From Clarkia xantiana subsp. parviflora (Eukaryota; Streptophyta; Magnoliopsida; Myrtales; Onagraceae): DNA of 64,000 nucleotides. Made by a program: the position numbers and the translations under genes. Positions 40,197 to 52,930 of this stretch are shown here, piece after piece; the stretch's first letter is position 1, and each line of letters begins with the position of its first letter. The notes under the pieces were generated by a model. That model did no database searches. It had not been told where the DNA came from and saw nothing but the letters and a program-made list of their open reading frames with translations. The stretch lies in assembly GCA_036873135.1 (NCBI GenBank), contig JAPTYO010000002.1, positions 50,834,204 through 50,898,203 of the forward strand, in the 5' to 3' direction.

Positions 40197-43100
40197 ACCG
40201 ATGCTGATCCTCGAGAGGAGTTTAGGCGTTCCGCCCCCATGGAGGATCTGAAGGAGGTAGAGATTGATGGACCTCGAAGGAAGGTGAAGATCGGATCTGC
40301 TCTGTCGGAGGAGACAGCTCGAGAGTTGATCGAGCTTCTGAAGGAGTTCAAGGAGCTGTTTTCCTGGTCCCCGAGTGATATGCCAGGAATCAGTCCCGAC
40401 GTGATTGTGCACGAGCTAAAGATTGACCCCGCGATCAAGCCTATCGCGCAGAGGAGGCGTCCGATGGGCGCGGACAAGAGGATCGCGATCCAGCAGGAGG
40501 TGGGCAGACTGCTCGATGCTGGATTCATCAAGGAGCTCCGATTCCAGACATGGGTCGCTAACCCAGTCCTGGTGCGAAAGAGTAATGGGAAGTGGCGGAT
40601 GTGTGTCGATTTCCGCGACTTAAACAAGGCCTGCCCGAAGGATTGCTACCCACTCCCGAGGATCGACCAGTTGGTGGATGCCACATCGGGACATGAGCTG
40701 CTGAGCTTCATGGATGCCTACTCCGGATACAACCAGATCAAGATGGCTAAAGAGGATGCACCCCATACGGCCTTCTACGCTGACAGTGACGTCTACCACT
40801 ACGACGTGATGCCCTTCGGATTGATCAACGCCAGAGCAACTTACCAGCGGATGGTAAACAAGTTGTTCGGAGACATGTTGGGGAAGACCATGGAGGCTTA
40901 TGTGGATGACATGCTCGTGATGTCCCGACAGGCAGGAGACCGTGTCCATAACTTGGCAGCGACGTTCGAGCGGATGAAGCTTCATCAGGTTCGTTTAAAC
41001 CCCGACAAGTGTGCTTTCGGGGTGAACTCAGGGAAATTCCTAGGGTTCATGGTGAGCCAGAGAGGGATCGAGGTGAATCCCGAGAAGCTGCGAGCGATCG
41101 AGGAGATGCAGTCCCCGAAGACTCATCGGGAGGTTCAAGTATTGAATGGCCGGTTGGCCGCGATGAATCGATTCCTATCCAAGGCGAGTGACAGAGCCAT
41201 GCCATTTTTCGATGTGCTAAGGGCCCACAAGAAGTTTGAATGGTCCAACAAGTGCAAGGAGGCATTCCAAGCACTCAAGCAGCACCTCCGTACCCTCCCG
41301 CCGTTGGCTAAACCGGTTCCAGGCGAGCCGCTTTATCTCTATTTGGCTGTTTCTGATGTTGCTGTTAGTTCTGTTTTGATTAAGATTGTCAAGGGCAACC
41401 AAGTGCCCGTCTATTATGTAAGCAAGGCATTTGCCAAATCACAAATGAACTATCCCGCTATTGAGAAGTATCTCTTTGCGTTAATTGTTGCCGCTCGAAA
41501 GCTCCGACCTTACTTCCATGCCCACGAAGTTACAGTGTTGACAAATCAGCCCTTGAAGCACTTTTTGAACCGACCGGAGGCGTCGGGGAGATTGGTGAAA
41601 TGGGCCATCGAGCTTACGGAGTTCCGTATACATTTTGCTCCGCGAACTGCTATTAAGGGCCAGGCATTGGCAGATTTTATAGCTGAGTCTACGGCACCCG
41701 ATCTGGAAGTAACGGGTCCCGCAGAGGGGGCAACTATGGAGGTCCCGATAGCAGAACAGGTCCCGATAACAGAACAGCCAGAACAGCCAAATGAGGAGAA
41801 CACTTGGGAGATGTACACTGATGGTTCATCAAGTGTAGAAGGATCGGGGGCAAGATTCGTATTGATACCGCCCGGTGGAGGCGAACCCTTGCGATATGCC
41901 TTGGCCTTAACGTTTAGGGCCACCAACAATGAAGCGGAGTATGAGGCTCTCATCACGGGTCTTAAGATTGCCAAGGGTACGAGGGTCGATCATTTAAAAG
42001 TAAAGTGTGATGCTAGTTTGATCGTGAATCAAGTCCAGGGGAACTACGAAGCCAAGAGCCCGACAATGAGGAAGTACTTGCACGAGGTGCAAACTTTGAA
42101 GGGAAGCTTCAAAAGCTTCGATATCGAGGCAATCCCGAGAGAAGAAAATGCGGAGGCAGACTCCTTGAGCAAGTTTGCCCTGGGAGTGGCCCCCGAGGAG
42201 AATCGGAAGGTGCACTTTCTGGAGAGAGTGATTATCTCAACCATCGATCCATCGGAGGTATGCGCTGTAGAAGCAGGATCGGAGGAAGAAGAGAAACCCA
42301 CCTGGATGACCCCGATGGTCACATACCTGACTACGGGGGCGCTCCCCGATGATGAAGTGGCAGCTGTCCGGCTGCGTCGAATTGCGAACGACTACGTGAT
42401 GGTGGACAACCAGTTATACAAAAGGGGGCATGTAAAGCCTTTCCTGAAATGTGTGGCGGAGCCTGACACAAATCAGATCCTGAGAGAGCTACACGAGGGA
42501 GTCGTGGCTTGTCATGAAGGGGCCCGATCCATCGTGAGGAAGGCATTGAACCTAGGCTACAATTGGCCTTCGATGAACAAGGAGGCGACAGCAATGGTCC
42601 GATCCTGCGATGCATGCCAAAGGTACGCTCCGAATATCGTGGCTCCCGCCGCGGACTTGATGCCCATCAGGAGTGCCTGGCCTTTCGCGCAATGGGGCAT
42701 TGACTTGGTGGGACCTCTTCCCCAAGCGAAAGGTCAGTGCAAGTATTTGCTCGTGGCCATCGATTACTTCTCGAAATGGATAGAGGCCAAGGCATTGGCC
42801 AAGACGACGGGACAGCAGATCCTCAAGTTCCTTCAGACTCAGATCATATCCCGGTATGGAGTCCCTCGAGTGTTGATCAGCGATAATGGCCCTCCGTTCA
42901 ATGGGGCCCAGTTGAAGGAGTACCTGGAGGATTTGAACATTGAGCACCAGACAGCTTCCGTCCGCCATGCTCAGACTAATGGCCAAGTCGAATCAGCCAA
43001 CAAGATCGTGATGGATGGCTTGAAGAAGAGAGTGTACGCCTTGCAGGGCCATTGGCTGGATGAGCTCAAGAACGTGCTGTGGGTTGTTAGAACAACACCC

Positions 43101-43560
43101 AAGCAATCGACGGGGGAAACTCCGTTTGGCCTTGTCTATGGCACGGAAGCGGTTGCCCCCGTGGAGATAGCGGTGGCGTCAAACCGCAAGAGGTATTATG
43201 AGCCCCTAACGAACGAAGAAATGAGACGTCTAGACTTAGACTTGCTCGAGGAGAAAAGGTGGAAGGCTGATGAAGTTCAGGCTCGGATGCGTCTGGCAAC
43301 AGCCCGATATTACAATCGGCGTGTCAAATCCCGACAATTCTTCGTGGTCGAGAACTTGTCTGGCGGAGGAACGAGTTCGTTCATCAAGATCGGGTCAACA
43401 AGCTATCGCCGAAATGGGAGGGACCTTACAAGATCGTAGGGATGCCAGCCCCGAATCCGTACAAGCTAGAGGACCTCGATGGCAAGACGTTGAAGCATTC
43501 CTTCAGTGGCGCACACTTGGAGAAGTATCATGTTTGATATTAAGTCGCCGCGAATGGCGC
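40197..43560 (+). pseudogene. Pol of element C: RT, RNase H, archaeal-type RNase H, integrase
   Basis: Open from 40239 to 43439. Residues from 40239: RT with VDFRDLNKACPKDCY, MPFGLINARATYQR and YVDD (221-224). RNase H follows (about 370-480), then the second RNase H (about 525-640, MYTDGSSSVEGS). The integrase has a zinc HHCC part (about 750-800, CHEGARSIVRKALNLGYNWP and CDACQRYA) and core aspartates D822 and D882 with E918, i.e. DD35E. A one-base loss near 43362 shifts the frame. The true C-terminus (ending SGAHLEKYHV) continues in another frame to about 43536. The upstream TAG at 40194 separates it from PR. This is the only complete integrase core in the window. Confidence 0.93.
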
Positions 43561-43609
43561 AAATTGTCTATCAATAAAGATCCGATGTAAGCCAGCTTTG
43601 AGTTGTTAA

Positions 43610-44430
43610 TAAATAAAAGTTGCCTTCGATCCTATTGCTTTTAGATTTACTCTAACTGTTAGTAAGACGTCCTGAAGGGCGCGACAAAAAGCCTTTCGAG
43701 GTACGGACAAAAGCCCTACGGGGTATGAGTAAGTCGCCTTTATGGCGCGACAAAAAGACTTTCGAGGTACGGACAAAAGCCCTACGGGGTATGAGTAAGT
43801 CGCCTTTATGGCGCGACAAAAAGCCTTACGAGGTACGGACAAAAGCCCTACGGGGTACAAGTAAGTCGTCTTTATGATGCAACCAAAAGCCTAGGTACGA
43901 AAAAGCCCTAACGGGTCCGCGTAAGTCATCTATATGATGCGGCCAAAAGCCTTAACGGGTACAAAAAAGCCCTAACAGGTCCGCGTAAGTCATCTATATG
44001 ATGCGGCCAAAAGCCTTAACGGGTACGAAAAAGCCTTAACGGGTCCGCGTAAGTCGTCTATATGATGCGGCAAAAAGCCCTTAAGGGGTACGATTAAAGT
44101 CGTCTGATTTGGCGCGATAAAAGCCCTAAGGGGTGTGAAAAATCATCTTAAATAATGGGTAAAATGGCCTTGAAAGGCAGGGATATGAAAACCTTAAGTT
44201 GTGAAGTCCCGATTGGACGAGAAACCTTAAGTGGTGAAGTCCCGATTGGACGAGAAACCTTAAGTGGTGAAGTCCCGATTGGATGAGAAACCTTAAGTGG
44301 TGAAGTCCCGATTGGATGAGAAACCTTAAGTGGTGAAGTCCCGATTGGACGAGAAATCTTAAGTGGTGAAGTCCCGATTGGATGAGAAACCTTAAGTAGT
44401 AAAGTCTCGAGTAAAGCGTCGGAAGGACGT
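43610..44430 (+). repeat. Tandem arrays in element C 3' region
   Basis: Three successive arrays. The first has about three 65-bp units with AAGTCGCCTTTATGGCGCGA and AAAGCCCTACGGGGTA. The second has about four 60-65 bp diverged units with CATCTATATGATGCGGCCAA. The third (44185-44410) has about seven 31-bp units GAAACCTTAAGTGGTGAAGT plus CCCGATTGGAC. Adjacent units are nearly identical, so amplification is recent. B lacks this region by deletion. Confidence 0.92.
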
Positions 44431-44617
44431 ATGAAGTCATCCTAAATGGTGCATCGGAACGTTCTGAGTAACGAGTCTAAGGTCGCTTTAAATAGCACAA
44501 ACGATTATCGGGACCAAAATAGATGGAAGAAATTTCTTATATAAAGGCTCAAAGGCCTGAAGGTTCCGATACAAAGAGATAAAAGAGAAAAACGACAAGG
44601 ACTAAAAAGATAGAGCA

Positions 44618-47355
44618 TTAAGCTTGGTCCTTGTTGGAAGTCGGGTCCTCAGCAGCGTTGGAGGGAGCAAGGTTTGGAGGGGCTTGAGCAGAAGGCTCCG
44701 CAGTCCGCGAATTCGGGTCCACGGCATCAGTCTCTTCACTCTCCGCTGGGAGGTTGAAGTACTTCTCCGCGAAAGGAGCGAGAGTCTCGGACTTCTCGAA
44801 GTCGATGGAATCCTCGTAGGCTGTGTAGAGTTCTTCGACGAAATTGAACAGGACGTTCTCCACCTCGGACTTGCAGAACCCTACAGCATCCACCTTGAAG
44901 TCTTCAGAATTCTGATACTCCTCGCGGCCTTACAGACGACCTTCCTCGCGGCCTTGCGGACGACCCTCATCGTGACCCTGCAGGCGACCTTCCTCATGGC
45001 CCTGGGCCTTGGCCTCAGCCAGCTTGGCCTCGAGCCCCGCCTTGGCCTCCGCGAGAGCTTCCGCGAGAACACCCTTCTCGTGGATGAGCTGCCTCTTCTC
45101 CGACTCGTTCCACTGCTGATCCACCTGGACCATCTTCCGCTCCCGACGCATGACAGCCTCGTGATCCTGAACCTGCTTGAGCAGGCTCGAAGCCATCTCG
45201 CCAAGGAGAGTTTTCTCCTTGGCCATCTTATTCCTGGCCGCCACAGCCTCGTCGAGGTCCACCTGGAGCTTGGCCAACGCGTCGGGGTCCGACTTAGCTT
45301 GAGCTTCCTCCAAAGCACCCTTGAGAGCCAGGATGAAGCCGAAGCAGCGCCGCTGATCCGCGGTTTCCTAAGATGGAAGGGAAAAAGGATTATAATCCGA
45401 TGGTCGAAGGCAAAGAACAATGACGAAAATAAAGCAAAGGTAAAGTTTTACCTCCATCCGACGGATGGCCATAGCACGGAGCTCCTCCTCGATGTCCTCC
45501 CGTGCCAAGGATATGGGCCGCCTCAAGGCTGGAGGAATTGACCCCGCCAGCAGATGCAGGGCCAATTCAGGCTCAAGGTTTCCCCGCTGGAGTGGAACCC
45601 ATCGGAGAGACTCGATCGGGTTCCAGGGAACCGTCTCCTGGTCGGGGGTGAAAATCTTGTAAAGATTTTCATCCACGGGGAGAGGGGGGATGACCCCGGA
45701 ACTTTCAGCCGGAGGAGCCACCTCGGCCGGTGCCTCGGGAGTAGGAGTGCGGAACTCGGGAGGAGGACTCCCGGACACGTCTTCCACGGGGGGCCTCAGG
45801 CTGCTTTGACCTGGCTTTCGGCGGAAAAGCAGGCCACCCTCGTTGGGCTCCTCGGAAGAAGGAGAAGCCTCCAGATCAGTCACCTGACGGAACTGAGCTT
45901 CCGTCGGGGTTTCCTCCGTCACCGGCGCCTGTGGAGTTGTGGCCCGGGCTGGAGTAGCAGCTCGCCTCAGAGTGACAGCCTTCGATGGACTTGCGGTGGC
46001 GGGACGAATAAAGTCAGGAAGAGTACCACGAGGACACCAGATGATTTGACGATCGAGGTGTTGGTTATTTCCAAGGATGTTGTAGTATCCCGCCTTGAGA
46101 ACGCGGGGGGTTTCTCCTCGAAGGATGAATTTGATTTCTCGAACCCGCGATTCCCGATCAGCGGGGATAAACTCCTCGGGAACCAGCTTTTTATATCTTT
46201 TAATAGCACGACGGACACGCTTACCTTCCTCGGCGGTAGTGACCCCGAAGGCTTGGTCAATTTCCTCCCTCCTGGCTCGCTTGGCCACGACCTGTTCTTC
46301 GGTCGGAGGGGCAGCAGAAGGGGTGGCGGAAGAGGAAGCGCCCTTCTTCAGCGACTTTCGCTTCCTCTTGGAGCCACCTGGGACAGCATCAGTCTCGCCC
46401 TGCTTCAACATGAGATGAGTCAGCAGAGAAGCCTTCTTGGCTGCAAAAATAAAAAGACAAAGTGATTAGAAGAATTACCCAGATGACTAAATCTTTGGAA
46501 ACAGAATCGAGGAGCCGGACTCCGATATGAATCAAGTCCTTCTCCGTGAGCTTGTTGGCGTCGAGGGGTATGAAGGAGTCCCCCCAACGGTAGAGCTGGA
46601 CCATTTGGAGAGTGTTGAGGTCATCCTCAGTGTAGACCTCGAGCTTGGGGGCAGGGTCCGCCACGACCTCCCACCGGGGCCATGGGATAGAGCTGTTTTG
46701 GACGAAGAAGTAATACTTCTTCCATCCGCTGTTGTCGGACCCCGAGTCGCGAATCAGAACCCGATCCTTGTGGAACTTCCAGGTTTCGCTATCCCAACCG
46801 AAACGTGAAAGTTGCTCCTTTGTCTACTTGGGGAGTCGGGGGGAGAAGGAGCAAACACCAGCCTTATTGCACTTCATTCCGTAGAAAGTGCGGAAAAGCA
46901 GCAGACTGTACGTCCACTGCTGGCGGAGGCACAGAAGTTGGAAAGCATTCCACACGCGGATGGCGTGTGGAGAGAAGGTACAGGGGTGTGTCCTGTAGAA
47001 GTTGCACATCTCCACCAGGTTCTCGCAAAAGGGGAATCGAATCCCTGCGCTTATCTGTCCGGCGGAGACGAACACTTCTCCCTCTCGAGGACGCGTGACG
47101 ATATGCTTCCTCTTGACAGTAGGTTGAGACTCATAAGGGAAACGAGGCTCCCAATCCGAGGTAATGCAGCCCTCTCGGAGAGCAACCTCATACGAGGTCT
47201 CAGAAATCTCGTTAACAGCAAGTTCAAAGGTGAAAGGAGTCCTAGCCTCAGAACTAGCCTCGTCTAAAAACGGTTACAGACAGAAAAATTCAAGAAAGGA
47301 GGAAAAATCATGTCAGCAAATCACGAAAACAAAGAAGAAAATCCTTACCAGACAT
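44618..47355 (-). pseudogene. Antisense gene of element C (PF04195-like)
   Basis: Same gene as in B. ATG 47355-47353; exon 1 ATGTCTG; intron 47348-47264 (85 nt, GTAAGG...TTTTTAG) giving MSDEASSEA at the join. The domain exon follows (SAGQISAGIRFPFCENLVEM). A TGG to TAG change at about 46828-46826 stops it where B reads PKWTKEQL. A canonical intron 45451-45368 (84 nt, GTAAAA...CATCTTAG) follows. In the coiled-coil exon a second stop (TAA, about 44933) interrupts GRLRGREEY. The loss in C and retention in B shows that the gene was intact in the common ancestor. Confidence 0.8.
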
Positions 47356-47518
47356 TGTCGATGGATGCTTGGTGAAGATGAAGAAAGATCGGGAAGATTG
47401 AAGGCCTCGGATCAAGAAGAGCAGGAAAACCTTGGAGATGAAAACTTCGAACTCAAGAAGGGTAGAACTTCCAGAAATTTAGAGGATGGAGAAGAAGTGA
47501 ATAAAGCCAGGGTTTTGG

Positions 47519-47526
47519 CTTTTATA
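47519..47526 (-). promoter_or_regulatory. TATA box of the antisense gene in element C
   Basis: TATAAAAG on the minus strand, about 165 bp upstream of the antisense ATG, with the same flanks as in B. Confidence 0.65.
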
Positions 47527-47967
47527 AGCAAAAGGAAAACTGAAAGGACTTAATCTGGACCGTTGAAGATGAAACGATTCGATCGTGATCGTTGAAGTGG
47601 AGAGGACGATACGGAGGAGACGTGGTGACGTAATAAGTGCTTTTTCAGAAAGCAACAGTCACGCCGATTTAAGCGTCATTTCATAATCCCCAGCATTTAA
47701 TGCTGTAGTAACCGAGGAGTCTCCTCGGATTTGGCAACTGCCCATAGAGTTCAGTGGGCCCGAGATAATCATGAGCGAGAGACTCCGTCACACGACAATT
47801 ACGCACAAGGAAAAAGCCCCCGATAGAGATATCAAGAGGCTTGAAGGCAAAAGCCTCTGATGGCAATATCGGGAGGCATGAACATAAAAGCCTCCGATGG
47901 AAAGGTCAGAAGATCTGGAACTAGAAGACACGACGAACTAAAAGTCCCCCATGTCTTAGGGGGCAAA
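47527..47967 (+). other. 3' untranslated region and PPT of element C
   Basis: Non-coding; short imperfect repeats with AAAAGCCTCCGATGG and ATCGGGAGG. Ends CTTAGGGGGCAAA (47955-47967), the polypurine tract, directly before the LTR. Confidence 0.75.
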
Positions 47968-48728
47968 TGATGGGTTCCGATGTGATAGTTAGCCCCGTTA
48001 ACAGCCAATGGACGGCGGGTAGGTCCAGTGGGCCTCATAAAAAGCCTGGAGGACTCAGAGGCCCAGTATGAAGGGTCCCGATTTAAGCGGACCCGATATA
48101 TGAGCTGAATGCTCCCGACGAGAAGCCTCTGAGCAGGCCCCGATACGCCTTAGTAAAGGCCCCGACAATAAAGCCCCGCGGAGGCTGGACCTGTCTCGTT
48201 AGACAAAGGGTCCTGGGTGGTGACCTAGAATGAGATAACTCTGGAGTCCCCGACGGAAGTCGAGACTTGTGATCAGAGGATAATACCGGGAAACCTGCCT
48301 ACTAGATAGAGTAGTGGGAAGACGGTTAAAGATACAGATAAATCTCCCCCGAGATACGCAGGGCGTGCCCGAGATACGCGGAGTATGGGCAAGATACGCG
48401 GATCGCGGGGCGAGATATACGGAATCCCAAACGAGATATACGGAATCGTGGCGAGATGTGTGGAATCATGGGTAAAACTGCCAGGCGCAGTAACAGGTAA
48501 CTGAGTAACTTCCCCTCCTATATAAAGGAGGAAGTTATCTCAGAAAACACAGACTCTAATACGCACTTAGACTATTGCTTACCACCTCATTGATAATATA
48601 CTCATTTAAGCATCGGAGAGGGATTCTGGGTCACCACCCAGGTCATCCCTTTTTGCAGGATTACGCGGAGCCCAGGAGTCCAACGCTTTCCGTCGAGGAC
48701 GTAACGGAGCTTCGACCGTGATCCAACA
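47968..48728 (+). repeat. Element C 3' LTR
   Basis: Same borders as the 5' LTR. TATATAAA 48519-48526, hairpin at about 48626-48641. Followed by GAAGG. Confidence 0.95.
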
Positions 48729-49667
48729 GAAGGGAACAACCTTCTACATACATTTATAAAAAATCTTTCATCTATATAGAGTGAATTGCAGGAATAAGGT
48801 TAAAGGACCATACCCACACTCCCACAAATCGGGAGAAAAACGCCACGCAGGACAAAGCTAGAAGACCATATTCGCAAACGGAGCGCAATACCTCTCCCAA
48901 AGCATCCTATCGGCTCTAAGAGCCTAAAAAGGAGGTTCCTCCAATATGGAAACGGTCCTAAGGCTAAGTGAAACGGGACTAAGGCCCATATTTCATACTT
49001 ATAATCATTTACATCATCCATATACATACTTGGACTAACACCCACGTTCATGTCGGCTAACGCTCACATGTTATATGAACGTCCTTCCAACAGGGGATGA
49101 CGTATAACCTCTCTTATATAGAATTGTGCCAAGAGCTTCTAAAAGTAGCTATAATGAAACAGACACTCAAATGAAGGGACACGGTCCTAAGGCTAAGTAA
49201 AACGAGAATAAGGCTCGTAACTCTTACCCTTATCAAATATCTATACATAGCATAAATTTGCTTAAATCACCAATAGCATTTGGTGTATCCAGCTTCCTTG
49301 AACAGGGGGCAAAGAAAATTACAACGATCCTCGAGCACTTAACGAAGGCCGGGACCGTCTTAAATCTTCTTCAAACAGGGGGCAAGAAAAATCGCGACGT
49401 TCCTCGAGCACTCAATGGAGGCCAGGACTGCCATAAAGCTCCTTTAAACACGAAGCAAGAAAAATTACGGCGTTCCTCGAGCACTCAATGGAGGTCAGGA
49501 CCGTCTTAAAGCTCCTTTAAACACGGGGCAAGGAAAATTACGACGTTCCTTGAGCACTCGATAAGGCTGAGATCGTCACGAAGGTACATTTCACAACTTT
49601 CTTGGGCGATATTCCGCTAAAAATAGAGTCAAAAAAAGGTGAAACCATTCCTTGACTCGGGGGAAAA
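48729..49667 (+). other. 3' untranslated region of element D, second part, with PPT
   Basis: Non-coding. 49290-49590 holds four ~85-bp units containing GGGGCAAGAAAAAT, CGACGTTCCTCGAGCACTCA and GGAGGCCAGGACCGTCTTAA. 49654-49667 is the polypurine tract GACTCGGGGGAAAA. Confidence 0.7.
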
Positions 49668-50660
49668 TGGTGGATATACGCCCAAGCTATCACTAATTGG
49701 ACCCGAGAAATGGGCCATAACCGAAAATAATTCGAAACTTGGAACACGGAAACCCGGACACCCGGGCCCATCACATAGGCCCAAAAAACACCTCGAGTGG
49801 TGAAATCCACTCGGGAAGACCCCGGGTGGAAAGACCACCCGGGGGCAACCCAAGCGAGGGACCCTTGCTTGCGTTACCCGAGCAATAAGGATCTTGCTCG
49901 GGTAACCCGAGCAATAAGGATCTTGCTCGGGTAACCCGAGCAATAAGGATCTTGCTCTGGTAACCTGAGCAAGGTCCCCCTTGCTCGGGTGACCCAAGCA
50001 AGGCCTTTGGGGTACCCGGGGTACCCCCATCCATCCGGACGAGCCTCCCTCGTCCGGACCCCCATCCTCGGTCGATATCTCGCCCGGGACTTGCCCTTAG
50101 AGGCCACACACCGACACTTAGCTATAATGAACTTACCTATGGTCGAACCAGGGTCAATGACACCTTATTTACGGTCAATGCCAACTCATATTACGAACAT
50201 GCCATAACCGGACCAGGAGACCACTAGAACCGGGGCGGTCCGATAGGAACTCTATTAATAGAGGCCTCTTCTCCTCATTTGAGACAAATCTTTCTATCTC
50301 TTACTCAAGCTCTACCTTCTCTCTACTTTATCTCTCTAAGAGCCTATACTCATTTAAGCATCGGAGAGGGCACACCGAGCACCACCCCCCCTTGGTCTCG
50401 GTATTTCCCCTTTTGCAGGTATCACGAGGAGAAGGAAGGACGGAGGTCCGAAGTAATAAGACACTCAAGACGTCGTATGCAAACAATGGGCTTATCGGGA
50501 AATCCCTCCCCGATACCCATCTGCAGGTATACGAGAAGGAGAAGCCCACGAGGCGGGAATACTAGAAGGAGAAGCCCACAGAGTGGGAATACTAGAAGGA
50601 GAATCCTAGGAAGAAGAGAGTAAGGAAGGAGAAGCCCACGAAGGACGCTCGTGTGTAAAC
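49668..50660 (+). repeat. Element D 3' LTR (993 bp), + orientation
   Basis: Starts TGGTGGATATACGCCCAAGC and ends CGTGTGTAAACA. U3 contains palindromic units CTTGCTCGGGTAACCCGAGC (49880-49990). TATA-like TATTAATAG near 50252. Hairpin ACCGAG 50374-50379 with CTCGGT 50397-50402, then TTTTGCAGG. The U5 end has three GGAGAAGCCCAC repeats. The same LTR occurs inverted at 55791-56762. Confidence 0.88.
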
Positions 50661-51876
50661 AGTCACGGCAACAGAAGAGGGGTGGCCGGCTTGGTGGGAC
50701 CAGCAGCGGCGCGGGTGGACGACGGGGCTTCTCCGGCGACTTGTACGACGGCTGGAGCTGAGAGCCATCTTCTAGGCGACGGCACGGCAGTGAAGGAGGA
50801 TGGCGGCCCTTATCGTCTGCGTAGCAAGGTTCCCGGTGGCTAGGGCGGTCTAGTGATCTTTTCCGGGCGAGGCTCTCAGCCAGCGGCGCGGCGAACTTCC
50901 GGCAGAGGACGGGACGTCATCGATTCTTCCGGTGGAGGTGGGAGGTGGCGACGGAGACTCCGTACCGACGACGAAGATGCTTTGCACGCATTACCGAATT
51001 TCCCCTCTTGATCTTGCCATTTCTACTATCCGTGCTTGGGTCAGAGTTAGAGTATTGTGTTACCACCAACTATGGGCTTACTCCCTTCGTCTCTTCTGAT
51101 GTTTCTATTGTATCCAGCACGGTGGTGAGTCAGGATTCTGTTCCTTAGCGATCCAGTACCCCTTTTTGTCTCATAAGGGGTTCTCTGGATTGGGTGATGT
51201 TAAATGGAATAGAAAACGTCGGTTCGTCTTTCCTTTGAAAATGGTATTGGTCATTGGGATAAATTTTAATTTTTCCTTGAGGGTCGTGATGTTCCTTGGT
51301 CTTTGGACTCTCTTCTCGTGAAGGATGCGCGTCCCGCGTTGTCTGAACTCTCCACGTTCGACAAGAAAGCCTTGAAACTGATATATATTGGGAACACGAC
51401 GGCTTCTTTTGAGTCTGTGCATCATTTATCAGAGAAGGATGTATGTGCTACAGGGATTCAAACGGCGCGCCCCGTCCCTCCTTCGGTATGTGAGTCTTTG
51501 AGTGTTTAATACTTTTGATTTTACTGCTTTGCCTTGTAGGTTGGCTTTAATATCGGTCTTCCCTGTTTCAGGAGAATGACGGTGTTGAAGATGACATACT
51601 TTCGAAGAGAGAAGTCTAGGCTTTCTCCCCCCTCCTTTGCCGGTGGTTGACCCTCAAGCTGATTATTTGATGGCACAGGTGAGGATGAAGGACCCCCTTC
51701 GGCCTGCTCGCGAAGAGGGTAGGATATCCGGTTTAGCCGAGGGTGAGGCTGTTGGAGTTAAGAGGGGCGAGGCCATGAACGTCGATAAAGGTAAAGCTAT
51801 TAAAGTCAAGGATTTCCTAGTTTCTAAGGATTTTGGCACCCGTGCTGAGAAGCATTGCCAAGGCACAACTCCTTGA
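50661..51876 (+). pseudogene. Antisense gene of element H with GC-rich leader, degenerate
   Basis: 50661-50990 is a GC-rich block of gene-leader type. From about 51000 remnants of the antisense protein follow: GIGHWDK, then FFLEGRDVPWSLDS with a stop inside, LSTFDKKALKLIYIGNT, and LSEKDVCATGIQTARP. An intron is visible from GTATGTGAGT (51486) to CCTGTTTCAG (51571). A C-terminal exon (to 51876) holds GKAIKVKDFLVSKDFGTRAE, matching E. Much of the coiled-coil part is lost. Confidence 0.68.
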
Positions 51877-52930
51877 TATATGGATGTGATAGCCCTTGTT
51901 GATTTATTTGGAAGTGGTATCCTCCTTTGATATATGGACATGATAGCCATTGTTGATGTATAGGAGGATGGTATCCTCCTTTGATACATGTACATGATAG
52001 CCATTTGATGATGTATAGGGGGGATGATACTCTTCTTTGATATGTGGACATGATAGTCACCTGCTGAAGTATATAGGGGGGATGGCACCCTCCTTTGATA
52101 TATATAGACATGATAGTCACCTGTTGGAGTACTTACATTCTATATCTTGTTTGATGAGTTGCCCTTTGATTGGGGGACTTATATCTCATATCATGTTGGA
52201 AGGGTGGCCCAGTGGGTCTTATATCCCTTTTCTGTTGGAATGGTGGCCCTATGGGTCTTATGTCCCTATTCGGTTGTAAGGGTTGTCCTTATAGATATTC
52301 CTCTTCCCATATATAAGAGTTGTCGATCGCCTTATCATATTTCAGAGTTGTCTTTTTGGATCTTTCCCTTTTCGGTTGGAAGGGTGGCCCTATGGGTCTT
52401 ATGTCTCTTTTCGGTTATAATGGTTTTCCTTATAGATCTTCCCATGTTCATATGTAAAGGTTGTCGATCGCTTTATCATATGTCAGGGTTTTCCTTTTGG
52501 ATCTTCCCACTTCCGGTTGTAAGGGTGGCCATGTGGGTCTTATGTCCCTTTTCGGTTTTAATGGTTGTCCTTATAGATCTTCCCATGTTCATATGTAAAG
52601 GTTGTTGATCGCTTAATCATATGTCAGGGTTGTCCTTTTGGATCTTCCCATTTTCGATTGTAAGGGTGGCCTTGTGGGTCTTATGTCCCTTTTCGGATGT
52701 AATTGTTGTCCTTATAGATCTTCTCATGTTCATATGTAAAAGTTGTCGATCGCTTTATCATATGTCAGGGTTGTCCTTTTGGATCTTCCCATGTTCGGTT
52801 GGAAGGGTGGCCCTATGGGTCTTATGTCCCTTTTCGGTTGTAAGGGTTGTACTTATAGATCTTTCTCATTCCATATGAAAGGGTTGTAGATCGCCTTTTC
52901 GTATTTCAAAGTTTTCTTTTTGGATGTTCC
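51877..52930 (-). repeat. Tandem arrays in element H
   Basis: 51880-52130: five ~50-60 bp units with ATGGACATGATAGCCA.TTGATG and CCTCCTTTGATATATGGA. 52145-52930: about five 135-140 bp units with GTGGGTCTTATGTCCCTTTT, CTTATAGATCTTCCCATGTT and ATCGCTTTATCATATGTCAG. Frames through them are repetitive and hydrophobic by accident. Confidence 0.88.

Larger units (their letters stand above)
37088..48728 (+). mobile_element. Element C: near full-length autonomous-class Tat element
   Basis: LTRs 37088-37848 and 47968-48728 (761 bp each, about 16 differences by eye, near 98% identical), flanked by perfect GAAGG duplications (37083-37087 and 48729-48733). Contents: PBS, Gag, PR, RT, RNase H, second RNase H, integrase, tandem arrays, antisense gene, PPT. 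Coding is broken by a Gag frameshift, one stop between PR and RT, and a frameshift near the integrase end, so this copy is inactive but recently derived from an active one. It is the best model for the helper of the Gag2 class. Confidence 0.95.
25446..50660 (+). mobile_element. Element D: 3' portion of a Tat-type element, interrupted by B and C
   Basis: Pieces 25446-26093, 34644-37087 and 48729-50660 join when B and C are removed. They hold a 3' tandem array, the N-terminal part of an antisense gene, a long 3' untranslated region, a PPT and a 993-bp 3' LTR. Gag and pol are absent: the left end stops abruptly at the G arm. The join across B is supported by TSD-like GGGTT/TGGTT and by the array periodicity; the join across C by the perfect GAAGG duplication. 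Confidence 0.75.

Noticed and set aside
52147..52878. Hydrophobic repeated frames resembling membrane proteins
   Set aside because: They arise from the 139-bp tandem repeat of H; the composition is an accident of the T-rich unit.
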